61,490 nucleotides of DNA from Janthinobacterium sp. (GTDB lineage: Bacteria; Pseudomonadota; Gammaproteobacteria; Burkholderiales; Burkholderiaceae_D): positions 1 through 61,490 of the forward strand of contig NZ_RFSK01000035.1 of assembly GCF_009923995.1 (NCBI RefSeq). The letters run 5' to 3'. How positions within the stretch are numbered: the first letter of the stretch is position 1; every line of letters begins with the position of its first letter. A model generated the notes under the pieces. It saw only the letters and a program-made list of their open reading frames with translations. It had not been told where the DNA came from and searched no databases. A program made the translations under genes and the position numbers. This document shows positions 16,140 to 25,005 of this stretch, piece by piece.

Positions 16140-16859
16140 TCACTCGCCCAGCAGGCGCAGCGACTCCAGCCAGTCCGCCTTCCACTCGCGCAGCAGCGGC
16201 TGCGTGGCGAAGGCCTTCTTCAGGTGCGCCATCGGCACGCGGTGCACGTCGTGCAGGCCGAACGCCAGCGTCACCGGATGCCACAGGTGGCTGTTCTTGC
16301 CGCCGCGCGAATTCTTGCGCACGCGGGCGCCATCGTCGCCAAAGATGCCCACGCCGCTGGCCAGCCCCTTGTCCAGGTCGACCTTGCCCACGCCGGCGAA
16401 GGCAAGCAGGATCTGTTCGCGGCCCAGGCCTTTCAGGGCGCTGGGCAGGACGACGGGCGCCGCCTTTTCCGCCGCCTCATCCGGCTGCGGCTGCTGCAAT
16501 TCCTTGAGCAAACGCAACAGGTCGCGTTCCTGGAAGTGCAGGCCGTCCAGCGGCACGCGCAAGCCCGGCGCCTTCAGTTCGATGGCGAGGTTGCCCGAAT
16601 CGCGCGTAAAACGCAGCCAGACGTCGCCCGCGCCCGAGGCCAGGTGCTGCTTGTCGCCAATAAACACGACGGGCGCCGCATAGCGCGTCACGCCATCCTG
16701 GAACAGCTCGGCCCATTCCTCGCTGTAGTCGAGCCACACGTACGGCGCGCCGCCCTGCTCCAGCAGGCGCGCCAGGGTCCACGGCGAACCTGTCTGTTCG
16801 GCCAGCCAGGCACAGGCTTCAAGGGTGGTAGCGCGGTAAGGCAAAGGGAGGGAAGTCAT
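16140..16859 (-). CDS. Protein of unknown function
   Basis: 239 residues from the ATG at 16859, chosen because GGA lies 6 bases upstream and because upstream in-frame sequence is low-complexity. It looks cytosolic, with no signal peptide or membrane segment. Runs such as FQDGVTRYAAPVVFIGDKQHL, GDVWLRFTRDSGNLAIELKAP and the C-terminal GLHDVHRVPMAHLKKAFAT suggest a compact alpha/beta protein. No family recognised. Confidence 0.65.
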   Translation of the reverse strand: MTSLPLPYRATTLEACAWLAEQTGSPWTLARLLEQGGAPYVWLDYSEEWAELFQDGVTRYAAPVVFIGDKQHLASGAGDVWLRFTRDSGNLAIELKAPGLRVPLDGLHFQERDLLRLLKELQQPQPDEAAEKAAPVVLPSALKGLGREQILLAFAGVGKVDLDKGLASGVGIFGDDGARVRKNSRGGKNSHLWHPVTLAFGLHDVHRVPMAHLKKAFATQPLLREWKADWLESLRLLGE

Positions 16860-17024
16860 GGCGGTTCCGTGGATCAAAGTGGAGCGCAGTGTAGCAGACG
16901 CCGCCATTGCCCAGCCTGGCAAGCGCGGCGGGCGCGCCTTTTTTGCGCGATGTGCTAGGCTGGAAGCGTCAGCCCGCGCCATGGCCATCCTGGCCGCATG
17001 GCGCACAACCGCGAGGGGATCACC

Positions 17025-17204
17025 ATGCAATCGAGCACCAATGCCGCCACCGCACCCGCACCGCCGCCGGAGCGCGATTCGCCCACGCCGGCCAGCGAAA
17101 GCCACGCCGAGGAAATCCTCGATGAAGCGCTGAAGGAAAGCTTTCCGGCCAGCGACCCGATCGCCATCGCCACGCCCAAACCTGCCCCCAAGACGCCCGC
17201 CTGA
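17025..17204 (+). CDS. Small proline-rich protein with a SFPASDP motif
   Basis: 59 residues with ribosome site GAGGGG 7 bases upstream. A Pro/Ala-rich flexible N-terminus is followed by EEILDEALKESFPASDPIAI. Motifs of the form LDEALxxSFPASDP recur in many short proteobacterial proteins of unknown role, so the motif is likely the conserved core. It is followed by its own intrinsic terminator, into whose U-tract a mobile element has inserted. Confidence 0.72.
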   Translation: MQSSTNAATAPAPPPERDSPTPASESHAEEILDEALKESFPASDPIAIATPKPAPKTPA

Positions 17205-17219
17205 GAGCGCCAGCCCGCC

Positions 17220-17244
17220 TGCCACCCTCGCGGTGGCATTTTTT
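17220..17244 (+). terminator. Intrinsic terminator whose U-tract is an insertion target
   Basis: A 7-bp stem (17220-17226 with 17232-17238), loop CTCGC, then six T. The T-tract plus AT forms the 8-bp duplication flanking the 285-bp element. Confidence 0.82.
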
Positions 17245-17452
17245 ATGGCGATGTCACCATCAAGTCATGGCGGTGACAGTGTGCGGATTGGCAGACGGGG
17301 CAATGCAAGCGTTGCCGGGCCACGCTTTCGAGCAGTGCCACGGCGGCATCCGGCGATACGGCCCCATGCCGCAAGGCGATACCGGCCAGGCGCTGGCGCC
17401 GGCTCAGATTGGCAAACTGGGCGATAAAACGTTTCCATTCGGCTGCTTGCAT
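17243..17452 (-). pseudogene. Internally deleted IS1595-family transposase
   Basis: A 69-residue remnant. Residues 1-63 are the N-terminal region of an IS1595-type transposase including the first half of its zinc ribbon (LHCPVCQSAHCHRH). They join directly to LMVTSP, the transposase C-terminus seen at the window start (LMVT). The whole catalytic DDE core is gone. The stop codon lies in the flanking duplication. Confidence 0.78.
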
Positions 17453-17531
17453 GCGGTGCTCCCGGCTGGCTGGTCCACTCAGTTAGACCTCAGCCATACC
17501 GTGAGCTCCCCTATTTGACGGGGACAAAGCC
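17247..17531 (-). mobile_element. 285-bp non-autonomous (MITE-like) IS1595-family element with 8-bp target duplication
   Basis: Terminal inverted repeats are 17247-17265 and 17513-17531; read inward they are GGCGATGTCACCATCAAGT and GGCTTTGTCCCCGTCAAAT (14 of 19 identical). Both flanks carry the same octamer TTTTTTAT (17239-17246 and 17532-17539), matching the 8-bp duplications known for the IS1595 family. The interior holds only the deleted transposase. Movement would need a transposase supplied by an intact copy elsewhere. Confidence 0.87.
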
Positions 17532-17622
17532 TTTTTTATCTTCCCCTGAATCCGAACGGCGCGCCCGCGCGTAGATGGCTATGCCATCGCCCAAGGAAGT
17601 GACCACGCGGAAAGGGAGTGCC

Positions 17623-17850
17623 ATGATGCAGCATTACAGCAAGAAGACGGACCCCATGGATCAGCGCCTGTACCTGGCCCGGCGCATCGACCAGGCCGAC
17701 GCGCGCCTGCGGCGCCTGAATGGAGCGCTGGCCGATGCGCCGGCGCGCGAACGCTGCGCGCAATGGATCACGGCCTGGGCCGTGGCGGCCGGTGCCGACG
17801 CGCCGCGCGGCATGAAGCTGCGCATCCGGGACAATTTCATCTTGCTTTGA
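17623..17850 (+). CDS. Small cytosolic protein of unknown function
   Basis: 75 residues with a good ribosome site (AAGGGAG). Rich in Arg and Ala with helix-forming runs (DQRLYLARRIDQADARLRRL), ending in a short beta-like tail (MKLRIRDNFILL). No Cys and no membrane segment. No family recognised. Convergent with the cyd operon and sharing its terminator hairpin. Confidence 0.6.
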   Translation: MMQHYSKKTDPMDQRLYLARRIDQADARLRRLNGALADAPARERCAQWITAWAVAAGADAPRGMKLRIRDNFILL

Positions 17851-17868
17851 CCTTCATCAAAAGCAAAA

Positions 17869-17900
17869 GCCCCGCCCCATGCAGGCGCACGGGGCGGGGC
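17869..17900 (-). terminator. Terminator of the cydDCABX operon
   Basis: A perfect 10-bp GC stem (17869-17878 with 17891-17900) with a 12-nt loop. On the minus strand it is followed by TTTTGCTTTTG. It lies just past cydX and probably also limits the convergent small gene. Confidence 0.85.
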
Positions 17901-17924
17901 CAGTCACGCCGGCGGGCGCTCAGT

Positions 17925-18050
17925 CTAGTCGCGCGTATCGCGGTACTGTTCGGGCGTCGTGTCGCCGTCGGCGATTTCGTACCACATCGCATTGAGCACG
18001 GCGAAGGTCGCCGCCAGCGGCAGACCCAGTATCCAGGCGAAATACCACAT
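17925..18050 (-). CDS. cydX: Cytochrome bd oxidase small subunit CydX
   Basis: 41 residues beginning MWYFAWILGLPLAATFAVLN, closely matching the CydX/YbgT pattern (MWYFAWILG). It has one membrane helix and a short polar tail. In this family CydX is a third subunit that stabilises the heme d site of cytochrome bd. It lies 20 bases after cydB on the same strand, with ribosome site GGAA. Easily missed because of its size. Confidence 0.93.
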   Translation of the reverse strand: MWYFAWILGLPLAATFAVLNAMWYEIADGDTTPEQYRDTRD

Positions 18051-18070
18051 AATGATTTCCTTTCTTAAAC

Positions 18071-19225
18071 TTAGTAAGCGTGACCGCTGTCGTCGGCAAT
18101 GGCCTTGCCGTCAACCTTGCCCCACAGCACTTTGTACACCCAGGTGGTGTACGCCACGATGAGGGGGATGAAGACGGCCGTGACGACCAGCATGATGAAC
18201 AGGGTCAGGTGGCTGGACGAGGAATCCCATACCGTCAGGCTGGCGCGCGGGTCGATCGACGAAGGCAGGATGAACGGGAACATGGCCGCGCCCACGCTGA
18301 GGATGATGCCGGCGATGCTGGCCGCGCTGGCCAGCAGGGCAGGCACTTCGCGGCGCGCGCGCAGGAAGGCGAAGGCCAGCAAGGGGCCCAGCAAGCCCAG
18401 CGCGGGGGCGATCCACGTCCACGGATGGGCGGCGAAGTTGAGGAACCAGGCGCCCGCGTGCACTTCCGCCGTTTTCAGCAGCGGATTCGACGGGCCATCG
18501 ACGAGCACCGTGCTGGTGAAGCGGTAGCCATCGACCCACAGCCACAGGGCCACGCCGGCCAGCGCGTACAGCACGACGGTGGCCAGCGCCGCCACGCTGC
18601 CGTAGTTGCGCGAACGGTCCGCCACGGCGCCGTCCGTTTTCACTTGCAGCCAGGTGGCGCCATGCATCACCAGCATGGCCACCGAGACGAGGCCGCACAG
18701 CAGCGCGAACGGGTTGAGCAGCGCGAAGAAGCTGCCGTCATAGAAGATGTGCATGTCCGGCGAGAAACGGAACGGCACGCCTTGCAGCACGTTGCCGATG
18801 GCCACGCCGCAGATCAGGGCCGGCACGAAACCGCCCACGAACAGGGCCGCGTCCCAGCGGGCGCGCCAGCGGGGATCTTCGCGCTTGCTGCGGAACTTGA
18901 AGGCCACGGGACGGATGATCAGCGCCACGAGGATGACGAACATGGCCAGGTAGAAGCCCGAGAACGAGACGGCGTACAGCTGCGGCCAGGCGGCAAAGAT
19001 GGCACCGCCGCCGAGGATCAGCCACACCTGGTTGCCTTCCCATACGGGACCGATGCTGTTGATGATGACCCTGCGCTCGAGGTCCGTCTTGCCGGCGAAG
19101 GGCAGCAGGATGCCCGTGCCCAGGTCGAAGCCGTCCGTGATGGCAAAGCCGATCAGCAGCACGCCGATCAGCAGCCACCAGATCAGGCGCAGTGTTTCGT
19201 AAGAAATCATTTCATGCAAAATCAT
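18071..19225 (-). CDS. cydB: Cytochrome d ubiquinol oxidase subunit II
   Basis: 384 residues, about eight membrane helices. Typical CydB blocks are present: LRLIWWLLIGVLLIGFAITDGFDLG, GPVWEGNQVWLILGGGAIFAAWP and the C-terminal VWDSSSSHLTLFIML. With CydA it forms the low-oxygen quinol oxidase. The start is supported by GGAGGG 6 bases upstream. It is 12 bases downstream of cydA, so it belongs to the same transcript. Confidence 0.98.
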   Translation of the reverse strand: MILHEMISYETLRLIWWLLIGVLLIGFAITDGFDLGTGILLPFAGKTDLERRVIINSIGPVWEGNQVWLILGGGAIFAAWPQLYAVSFSGFYLAMFVILVALIIRPVAFKFRSKREDPRWRARWDAALFVGGFVPALICGVAIGNVLQGVPFRFSPDMHIFYDGSFFALLNPFALLCGLVSVAMLVMHGATWLQVKTDGAVADRSRNYGSVAALATVVLYALAGVALWLWVDGYRFTSTVLVDGPSNPLLKTAEVHAGAWFLNFAAHPWTWIAPALGLLGPLLAFAFLRARREVPALLASAASIAGIILSVGAAMFPFILPSSIDPRASLTVWDSSSSHLTLFIMLVVTAVFIPLIVAYTTWVYKVLWGKVDGKAIADDSGHAY

Positions 19226-19237
19226 GGTCTGCCCTCC

Positions 19238-20815
19238 TTAGGCGTGTTGGGTACGAATGGCCGGGGCCGCTGGCGCGGGCGCCGGCGCCGTCTCTTCCGG
19301 CCCCTTGCGGATGGCCTTGAGCAGCAGCTTCATTTCGATAATCAACAGCACGGTATAGATGGCGGCAAAGCCGGCGATCGTGAGCAGCAGGGTCGTCGCG
19401 CCCAGGTTGGACACGGCCACGGCCGTCGGCAGCACGCCTTCGATGACCCACGGCTGGCGGCCCACTTCGGCCACGATCCAGCCCGCCTCGATGGCCACCC
19501 ACGGCAGCGGAATGGCGAACACGGCCAGCTTCAGCAGCCAGCGGTGCTTGTCCAGGGTGCGGCGCGTCGACAGCACGAAGAAGGTCCCCATCAGCAAGAT
19601 GAAGAACATGCCCAGGCCCACCATCACGCGGAAGGACCAGAACAGGGGCGCCACGGGCGGCACGGTGTCGAGCGCGGCCTTGCGGATCTGCTCCGGCGTG
19701 GCCTGGCGCGGATCGTCCACGTAGCGTTTCAGCAACAGGGCATAGCCCATGGACTGGCCTTTCGACTCGAACATGTCCTTCGCCTCCTGCGGCACGGGAC
19801 TGCCTGGCGCCACGCCGCGGATGGTCTGCAGCGCGTCATACGCCTTGATGCCGTCGCGTATCAGCAGTTCGCCGCGCTCGACGAGCTGTTCGATGCCGGG
19901 GATTTCCGTCGTCAGCGAACGCGTGCCGATCAAGCCCATGACCATGGGGATGTGCACGGCGTAGTGCGTCTCACGGGCCTTTTCGTCAGGGAAGCCGAAG
20001 GCCGTGAAGGCGGCTGGCGCCGGCTCCGTGGTCCACATGGCTTCGATGGCGGCCAGCTTCATCTTCTGATGTTCCGACGACAGGTAGCCGCTTTCATCGC
20101 CGAGCACCACCACCGACAGCGAGGCGGCCAGGCCGAACGAGGCGGCCACCGTCATCGAGCGCTTGGCCAGCTGCACGTGGCGGCCTTTCAGCAGGTACCA
20201 GGCGGAAATCCCCAGCACGAACACCGCCGCCGCCGTATAGCCGGCCGATACCGTGTGCACGAATTTTGCCTGTGCCACGGGATTGGTCAGCACGGCGCCG
20301 AAATCGCTCACTTCCATGCGCATGGTCTGCGGGTTGAAGGCCGCGCCGACGGGATTTTGCATCCAGCCGTTGGCGATCAGGATCCACAGGGCCGAGAAGT
20401 TCGAGCCGATGGCCACCAGCCAGGTGGTCACCAGGTGGCCCCGCTTCGACAGCTTGTCCCAGCCGAAGAAGAACAGGCCGACGAAGGTCGCCTCCAGGAA
20501 GAAGGCCATCAAGCCTTCGATGGCCAGCGGCGCGCCGAAAATGTCGCCCACATAATGGCTGTAGTAGCTCCAGTTCATGCCGAACTGGAATTCCATGACG
20601 ATGCCCGTCGCCACGCCCATGGCGAAGTTGATGCCGAACAAGACACCCCAGAACTTGGTCATGTCGCGCCAGATGGGTCGGTTCGTCATCACGTAGACCG
20701 TCTCCATGATGGCGAGGATCACTGACAGGCCCAGCGTCAGCGGAACGAATATAAAGTGGTACAGAGCTGTCAGCGCAAACTGCAGTCTGGATAAGGCGAC
20801 AATATCGAAGTCCAT
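19238..20815 (-). CDS. cydA: Cytochrome d ubiquinol oxidase subunit I
   Basis: 525 residues, the size of long-Q-loop (E. coli-type) CydA. It carries the heme ligand His in LYHFIFVPLTLGLS, the VATGIVMEFQFGMNW helix, the GRQPWVIEGVLPTAVAVS block and a long periplasmic Q-loop region (about residues 250-390). It oxidises quinol and reduces O2 to water at low oxygen. A gap of 131 bases separates it from cydC; no clear terminator lies there, so readthrough from cydDC is likely, perhaps with a second promoter. Confidence 0.98.
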   Translation of the reverse strand: MDFDIVALSRLQFALTALYHFIFVPLTLGLSVILAIMETVYVMTNRPIWRDMTKFWGVLFGINFAMGVATGIVMEFQFGMNWSYYSHYVGDIFGAPLAIEGLMAFFLEATFVGLFFFGWDKLSKRGHLVTTWLVAIGSNFSALWILIANGWMQNPVGAAFNPQTMRMEVSDFGAVLTNPVAQAKFVHTVSAGYTAAAVFVLGISAWYLLKGRHVQLAKRSMTVAASFGLAASLSVVVLGDESGYLSSEHQKMKLAAIEAMWTTEPAPAAFTAFGFPDEKARETHYAVHIPMVMGLIGTRSLTTEIPGIEQLVERGELLIRDGIKAYDALQTIRGVAPGSPVPQEAKDMFESKGQSMGYALLLKRYVDDPRQATPEQIRKAALDTVPPVAPLFWSFRVMVGLGMFFILLMGTFFVLSTRRTLDKHRWLLKLAVFAIPLPWVAIEAGWIVAEVGRQPWVIEGVLPTAVAVSNLGATTLLLTIAGFAAIYTVLLIIEMKLLLKAIRKGPEETAPAPAPAAPAIRTQHA

Positions 20816-20946
20816 ATGATTTCCCTTGGTGTTTCCCTGCTGTAATTGTAAACTTGGTATCTATCTGATGCTGTTCGATTGGCGCCGCTGTTGTAAAGCG
20901 GTCAGGCAGCGCCCCCTGTGTCTCCCCTGTTCTTCCTTGTTCTTCG

Positions 20947-22629
20947 TCAATCGCCGCGCAGGGCGGCCAGCGCCGCCTCGTAGGCCGGCGTGCCGCGCCG
21001 TGCGTCGCCGACGATGCGTCCGCCGCGCAGGCTCACCAGCCGGTCCGCCAGCGCCGCTTCGCGCCGCAGGTGGGTTGCGATCAGCAAGCTGCGCCTTTCG
21101 CTGCGCGCGCGCAGGCGCTGCAAGACATCGATCGCCGTCTGCGCATTGAGCGCCTCGGTGGCCTCGTCCAGCAGCCATACATCTGATTCATGCAGGAACA
21201 AACGCGCCAGCGCCAGGCGCCGCGCCTGCCCGCCCGACAGGCCCAGGCCGCCTTCGCCCAGCATGGTGTCGAGGCCGCCCGCGAAGGCCCGCACCTCGTC
21301 CTCGAGGCCGGCCGCGTGCAGCGCCTGCCACAGGCGCGCGTCGCTGGCGGACGGGTCGGCCAGGCGCAGGTTGTCGCGCACGCTGTCCTGGAATAATTCG
21401 GTACGCTGGGTAAACAGGCAGGCGCGCCCCGCACGGACCGTGCCCGCCAGCGGCGCCAGCTCGCGCGCGGCAAGGGCCAGCAAGGTGGACTTGCCCGCGC
21501 CGCTGGGGCCGATCAAGGCCACGCGCTCGCCGGCGCCGATATGCAGGGAAATGTCGTGCAGGATGGCCGCCCGGCTGCCCGCGTGCGCTGCACTGACGTG
21601 CTCCAGATGCAAGCCAGGCGCCGCATCGACGGGCGGCGCCGCAAGGTCTTGCCGGTCCAGGCGCGGCGCCAGGCGGCGCATGGCCAGCAGCATGCGTCCC
21701 GCTTCCAGCGCGCCGCGGCGCAGTCCCGCAAACGGTTCCACGGCCGTCAGGGCGATCAGCAGGGCCAGGGCCGCCAGCGGCACGTCCAGCGCTTGCTGCT
21801 GCACCAGCGCGGCCACGGCCAGCAGCACGCCGGCCAAGGTCACGCTGCCGGCCACGCCATACGCGGCGCCGGCGGACGTTTCCAGGCGCTGCAGGGCAAC
21901 ATCGGCGTGCGCCAGGGACCGGTCGATCTGCGCCAGCGCGGCGCACTGGGCATCGATGCGGCCGGCCATCACCAGGTCCGTCTGGCCCGCCACCAGGTCG
22001 ATGGTGTTGGAGCGCAATTTTTCGATGGCGCGGCTACGCACGATGGCCGGGCGGCGCGCGCGGCGGGCCGCCAGCCAGCCGATGCCGCCGCCGGCGGCCA
22101 GCAGCCATGCGGCCACGCCGACACCCAGCTGCCACCGCATGAGGCCCAGCGCCACGCCCGCCAGCAGGGCCGCGCACAGGGCCGTGAAAGCGGGCACCAG
22201 CAGGCGCAGATACAGCGATTCGAGGGCGTCGATGTCGGCCGTCAGGCGGAACAGCAGCTTGGCGGGCTGGCGCAGCAGGCGGCTGGCCGCCTCGGGACGC
22301 GACCAGCCACGGAACAGCTGCACGCGGATATGCGCCAGCGCGGCAAACGTGGCATCGTGCGTGACGAGGCGCTCCGCGTAACGGGAACCCGTGCGGCCGA
22401 TGGCCAGCAGGCGGATGCCGGCCGATGGTCCGAATACGTCGAAGACGATGGCCGTCGAGGCGTGCAGGCCGGCAACCGAGGTGGCCGTGATGAACCAGCC
22501 GGACAGGCCGAGCAAGGCCATGCCGGCCAGCGCCGTCAGGGCCGCCAGCATGGCGCCCGCGATCAGCTTGCCGGGCTGGGCCAGCAGCAACTGGCGCAGG
22601 ACGGGATTTAACAGGAGCGAGTTTTTCAT
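20947..22629 (-). CDS. cydC: Thiol reductant ABC exporter subunit CydC
   Basis: 560 residues, a fused membrane/ATPase half-transporter. Six membrane helices are followed by an ATPase domain with Walker A (GPSGAGKST), signature LSGGQARRLALAR and Walker B (VWLLDEATE). With CydD it exports cysteine/glutathione to the periplasm, needed for cytochrome bd and c assembly. Its start overlaps the cydD stop by 4 bases (ATGA), a translational coupling. Confidence 0.95.
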   Translation of the reverse strand: MKNSLLLNPVLRQLLLAQPGKLIAGAMLAALTALAGMALLGLSGWFITATSVAGLHASTAIVFDVFGPSAGIRLLAIGRTGSRYAERLVTHDATFAALAHIRVQLFRGWSRPEAASRLLRQPAKLLFRLTADIDALESLYLRLLVPAFTALCAALLAGVALGLMRWQLGVGVAAWLLAAGGGIGWLAARRARRPAIVRSRAIEKLRSNTIDLVAGQTDLVMAGRIDAQCAALAQIDRSLAHADVALQRLETSAGAAYGVAGSVTLAGVLLAVAALVQQQALDVPLAALALLIALTAVEPFAGLRRGALEAGRMLLAMRRLAPRLDRQDLAAPPVDAAPGLHLEHVSAAHAGSRAAILHDISLHIGAGERVALIGPSGAGKSTLLALAARELAPLAGTVRAGRACLFTQRTELFQDSVRDNLRLADPSASDARLWQALHAAGLEDEVRAFAGGLDTMLGEGGLGLSGGQARRLALARLFLHESDVWLLDEATEALNAQTAIDVLQRLRARSERRSLLIATHLRREAALADRLVSLRGGRIVGDARRGTPAYEAALAALRGD

Positions 22630-24314
22630 GCGCGCGCCTCCTGTGACTGCGCCCGGGCATCGACCAGCACGCTGCGCTGCAGGCGCCCGGCCAGCACGGG
22701 GTCGTGCGTGGCGACGAGCATGGTCTTGCCTTGCGCCAGGGCCAGCAGGGCGTCCGTCACGCGGGCCGCCGTTTCGCTGTCCAGGTGGGCCGTCGGTTCA
22801 TCGACGAGCAGCACGTCCGCATGCGGATGCAGGGCCACGCGGGCCAGGGCCAGGCGCACGGCTTCGCCGCCCGACAAGCCCTGCCCCCCGTCGCTGAGCA
22901 TGACGGCCGGCTGTGCCTGCGCCACCTGCGCCAGGTCGGCCAGGTGCAGCGCCTGCGTCACTTGCGCGGCGCTGGCGCCCGCGCGGCCCAGGGTCACGTT
23001 CTGGCTGACGGAAGCGGCAAACACGTGGGGCCGCTGGCCCATCCACGCCATGCGCTGGCGCAAGGTATTCACGCTGGCGTCGTTCAGGCGCACGCCGCCG
23101 ATGCGGATCTCGCCGCCGCCGGCAGGCAGCAGGCCGGCCAGCAAGGATAACAAGGTGGTCTTGCCCGCGCCGCTGGCGCCCAGCAGGGCCACGTGTTCGC
23201 CGGGGCGCACGTGCAGGTCGAAGCCGTCGAACACGGGCGCCTCGCCGGGATGGGCAAACGATAATTGACGAATGTCAATGCCGGGCGCCGCTGCCACGGC
23301 CATGGCGGCGGCGGAGACGGCGGCGACAGCCACCTGGGCGCCGGGCAGCGGCACGCCGTCACCGGCCAGGTCGTGCAGGCCGGCCAGGCCCGCTTCGCCG
23401 GCCGCCTTGTCGTGCCAGACGGCGGCCAGTTCGCGCAGCGGCTCGAAGAAGGCGGGCGCCAGCAGCAGGATGAACAGGCCTTGCCCCAGGCTCAGCTCCC
23501 TGCCCCAGGTGCCGAAATGAATGCTGCCCAGGAGGGAAAAGCCGATGTAGGCGGCCACCATGGCGACACCGAGGGCGGAAAACAGTTCCAGCACGGCGGA
23601 CGATAAAAAGGCGATGCGCAAGACCACCATCGTGCGCCGGCGCACGGATTGCGACGAGGCAGCGAGCCGCTCGGCCGTGGCGTCCACGGCGCCCAGCGCG
23701 CGCAGGGTGGCCAGGCCGCGCAGGCGGTCCAGCAGAAAGGCGTTCATGCTGCCCATTTCCACCATCTGCGCGCGGCTGGCCGCCTGCGCCCCCATGCCCA
23801 CGAGGGCCATGAAGACGGGAATCAGCGGCGCGGCGATGAGCAGGATCAGGGCGGCGATCCACGACAGGGGCGCCACCACGGCGAGGATGACGAGCGGCAC
23901 GAGCATCACCTTCCAGCGCGCCGGCCGGTAGCGCACCAGGTAGGGCACGATGGCCTCGGCCTGCTCGGCCATGACGCTGGCCGCCTGGCCCGACTGGGCG
24001 CGCTGGCGGTCCAGCGGCGAACGGCGGGCCAGCGCCTGCGCCACGTGGGCGCGCAGGGTCGACAGGTGGGCGCGCGCCGCGCCGTACATGCGCCGCGCGC
24101 CCCACGCCTCGGCCGCGGCCCTGAGCATGCCCAGCAGCAACACGCCGGCCGCCGGCGCCAGCGCGGCGCGCCAGCCCGCGCCATCGAGCATGGCTTGCAC
24201 CGCCCCGGCCAGCAAGGCCGCCTGGGGCAGCCACAGCAAGGCGGCGCCCCCTTGCACCAGGCTGGCAATACGGGGAAGGACAAAGCGGGGCAAGGACAAT
24301 GGCGCAGTCGGCAT
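22626..24314 (-). CDS. cydD: Thiol reductant ABC exporter subunit CydD
   Basis: 562 residues, the partner half-transporter, with LSLGQGLFILLLAPAFFEPLREL (a typical CydD block), Walker A GASGAGKTT, signature LSGGEAVRLALAR and Walker B VLLVDEPTAHLD. It is the first gene of cydDCABX. The annotated ATG has no good ribosome site and a TATAAA lies only five bases before it, so the real start or promoter may differ. Confidence 0.95.
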   Translation of the reverse strand: MPTAPLSLPRFVLPRIASLVQGGAALLWLPQAALLAGAVQAMLDGAGWRAALAPAAGVLLLGMLRAAAEAWGARRMYGAARAHLSTLRAHVAQALARRSPLDRQRAQSGQAASVMAEQAEAIVPYLVRYRPARWKVMLVPLVILAVVAPLSWIAALILLIAAPLIPVFMALVGMGAQAASRAQMVEMGSMNAFLLDRLRGLATLRALGAVDATAERLAASSQSVRRRTMVVLRIAFLSSAVLELFSALGVAMVAAYIGFSLLGSIHFGTWGRELSLGQGLFILLLAPAFFEPLRELAAVWHDKAAGEAGLAGLHDLAGDGVPLPGAQVAVAAVSAAAMAVAAAPGIDIRQLSFAHPGEAPVFDGFDLHVRPGEHVALLGASGAGKTTLLSLLAGLLPAGGGEIRIGGVRLNDASVNTLRQRMAWMGQRPHVFAASVSQNVTLGRAGASAAQVTQALHLADLAQVAQAQPAVMLSDGGQGLSGGEAVRLALARVALHPHADVLLVDEPTAHLDSETAARVTDALLALAQGKTMLVATHDPVLAGRLQRSVLVDARAQSQEARA

Positions 24315-24337
24315 ATTTTATACTTCTTGAGTTTTCA

Positions 24338-24354
24338 GAATTTTCTGTAAATTC
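24338..24354. promoter_or_regulatory. Palindrome in the cydD/regulator divergent gap, candidate operator
   Basis: GAATTT-TCTGT-AAATTC is a perfect 6-bp inverted repeat with a 5-bp spacer, 24 bases from the cydD start. It also sits at the -35 position of a plus-strand promoter whose -10 is TATAAT (24364-24369). It is well placed for autoregulation by the GbsR-type protein, but this is inference. Confidence 0.5.
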
Positions 24355-24432
24355 GATTTTTTGTATAATACTGCGAAACATGACATATATCAATTGACCC
24401 GGCCAGTATGCCGTGAAAAAATCCAAACACTT

Positions 24433-25005
24433 ATGAAAACTCAAAATATCCAGATGACGCCGCTGATCCTGACCTTCGTCAGCCATCTCGGCGAGATGGG
24501 CAGCCGCTGGGGCTTCAACCGCACCGTGGGCCAAGTGTACGCGCTGCTGTTTGTCGCCGAGCATCCCCTGCACGCGGATGAAATTGCGGAACACCTGAGT
24601 TTTTCGCGCTCGAACGTGAGCATCGGCCTGAAGGAATTGCAGGGCTGGGGCCTGATCCGCCAGTCGCGCATTCCCGGCGACCGGCGCGAGTATTTTTCCT
24701 CGCTGGGCGATGTATGGCAAATCTTCCGCGTGGTGGCTGCCGAGCGGCGCCGCCGCGAAGTGGCGCCCACCCTGACGGTGTTGCGCGAATCGCTGCTGGC
24801 GCCGGCCACGGAACCCGTGGACCAGTACGCGCAGGAGCGCATGCGTGAAATGTATGAACTGGTCGACCTGGCCAATACCTGGTTCGACGACTTGCAGCGC
24901 CTGTCGCCCGAGTCGATGGCGCAGCTGATGAAAATGGGCGCCAAGGTGCAAAAACTGCTCAACGCCAAGGATCGCCTGTTCGGCGTCGGCAACAACAGCG
25001 ACTGA
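24433..25005 (+). CDS. GbsR/MarR-family transcriptional regulator, likely controlling the cyd operon
   Basis: 190 residues. The winged helix-turn-helix is seen in GQVYALLFVAEHPLHADEIAEHLSFSRSNVSIGLKELQGWGLI followed by the wing RIPGDRREYFSS. The C-terminal helices probably dimerise. It is divergent from cydD with a shared 118-base control region, so it is the natural candidate regulator for cydDCABX. The ligand is not known. Confidence 0.87.
   Translation: MKTQNIQMTPLILTFVSHLGEMGSRWGFNRTVGQVYALLFVAEHPLHADEIAEHLSFSRSNVSIGLKELQGWGLIRQSRIPGDRREYFSSLGDVWQIFRVVAAERRRREVAPTLTVLRESLLAPATEPVDQYAQERMREMYELVDLANTWFDDLQRLSPESMAQLMKMGAKVQKLLNAKDRLFGVGNNSD

Noticed and set aside
17847..17860. FNR-like TTGACCTTCATCAA at the end of the small gene before the cyd operon
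   Set aside because: It sits downstream of cydX and of the small gene, so it cannot act as a normal activator site for either.
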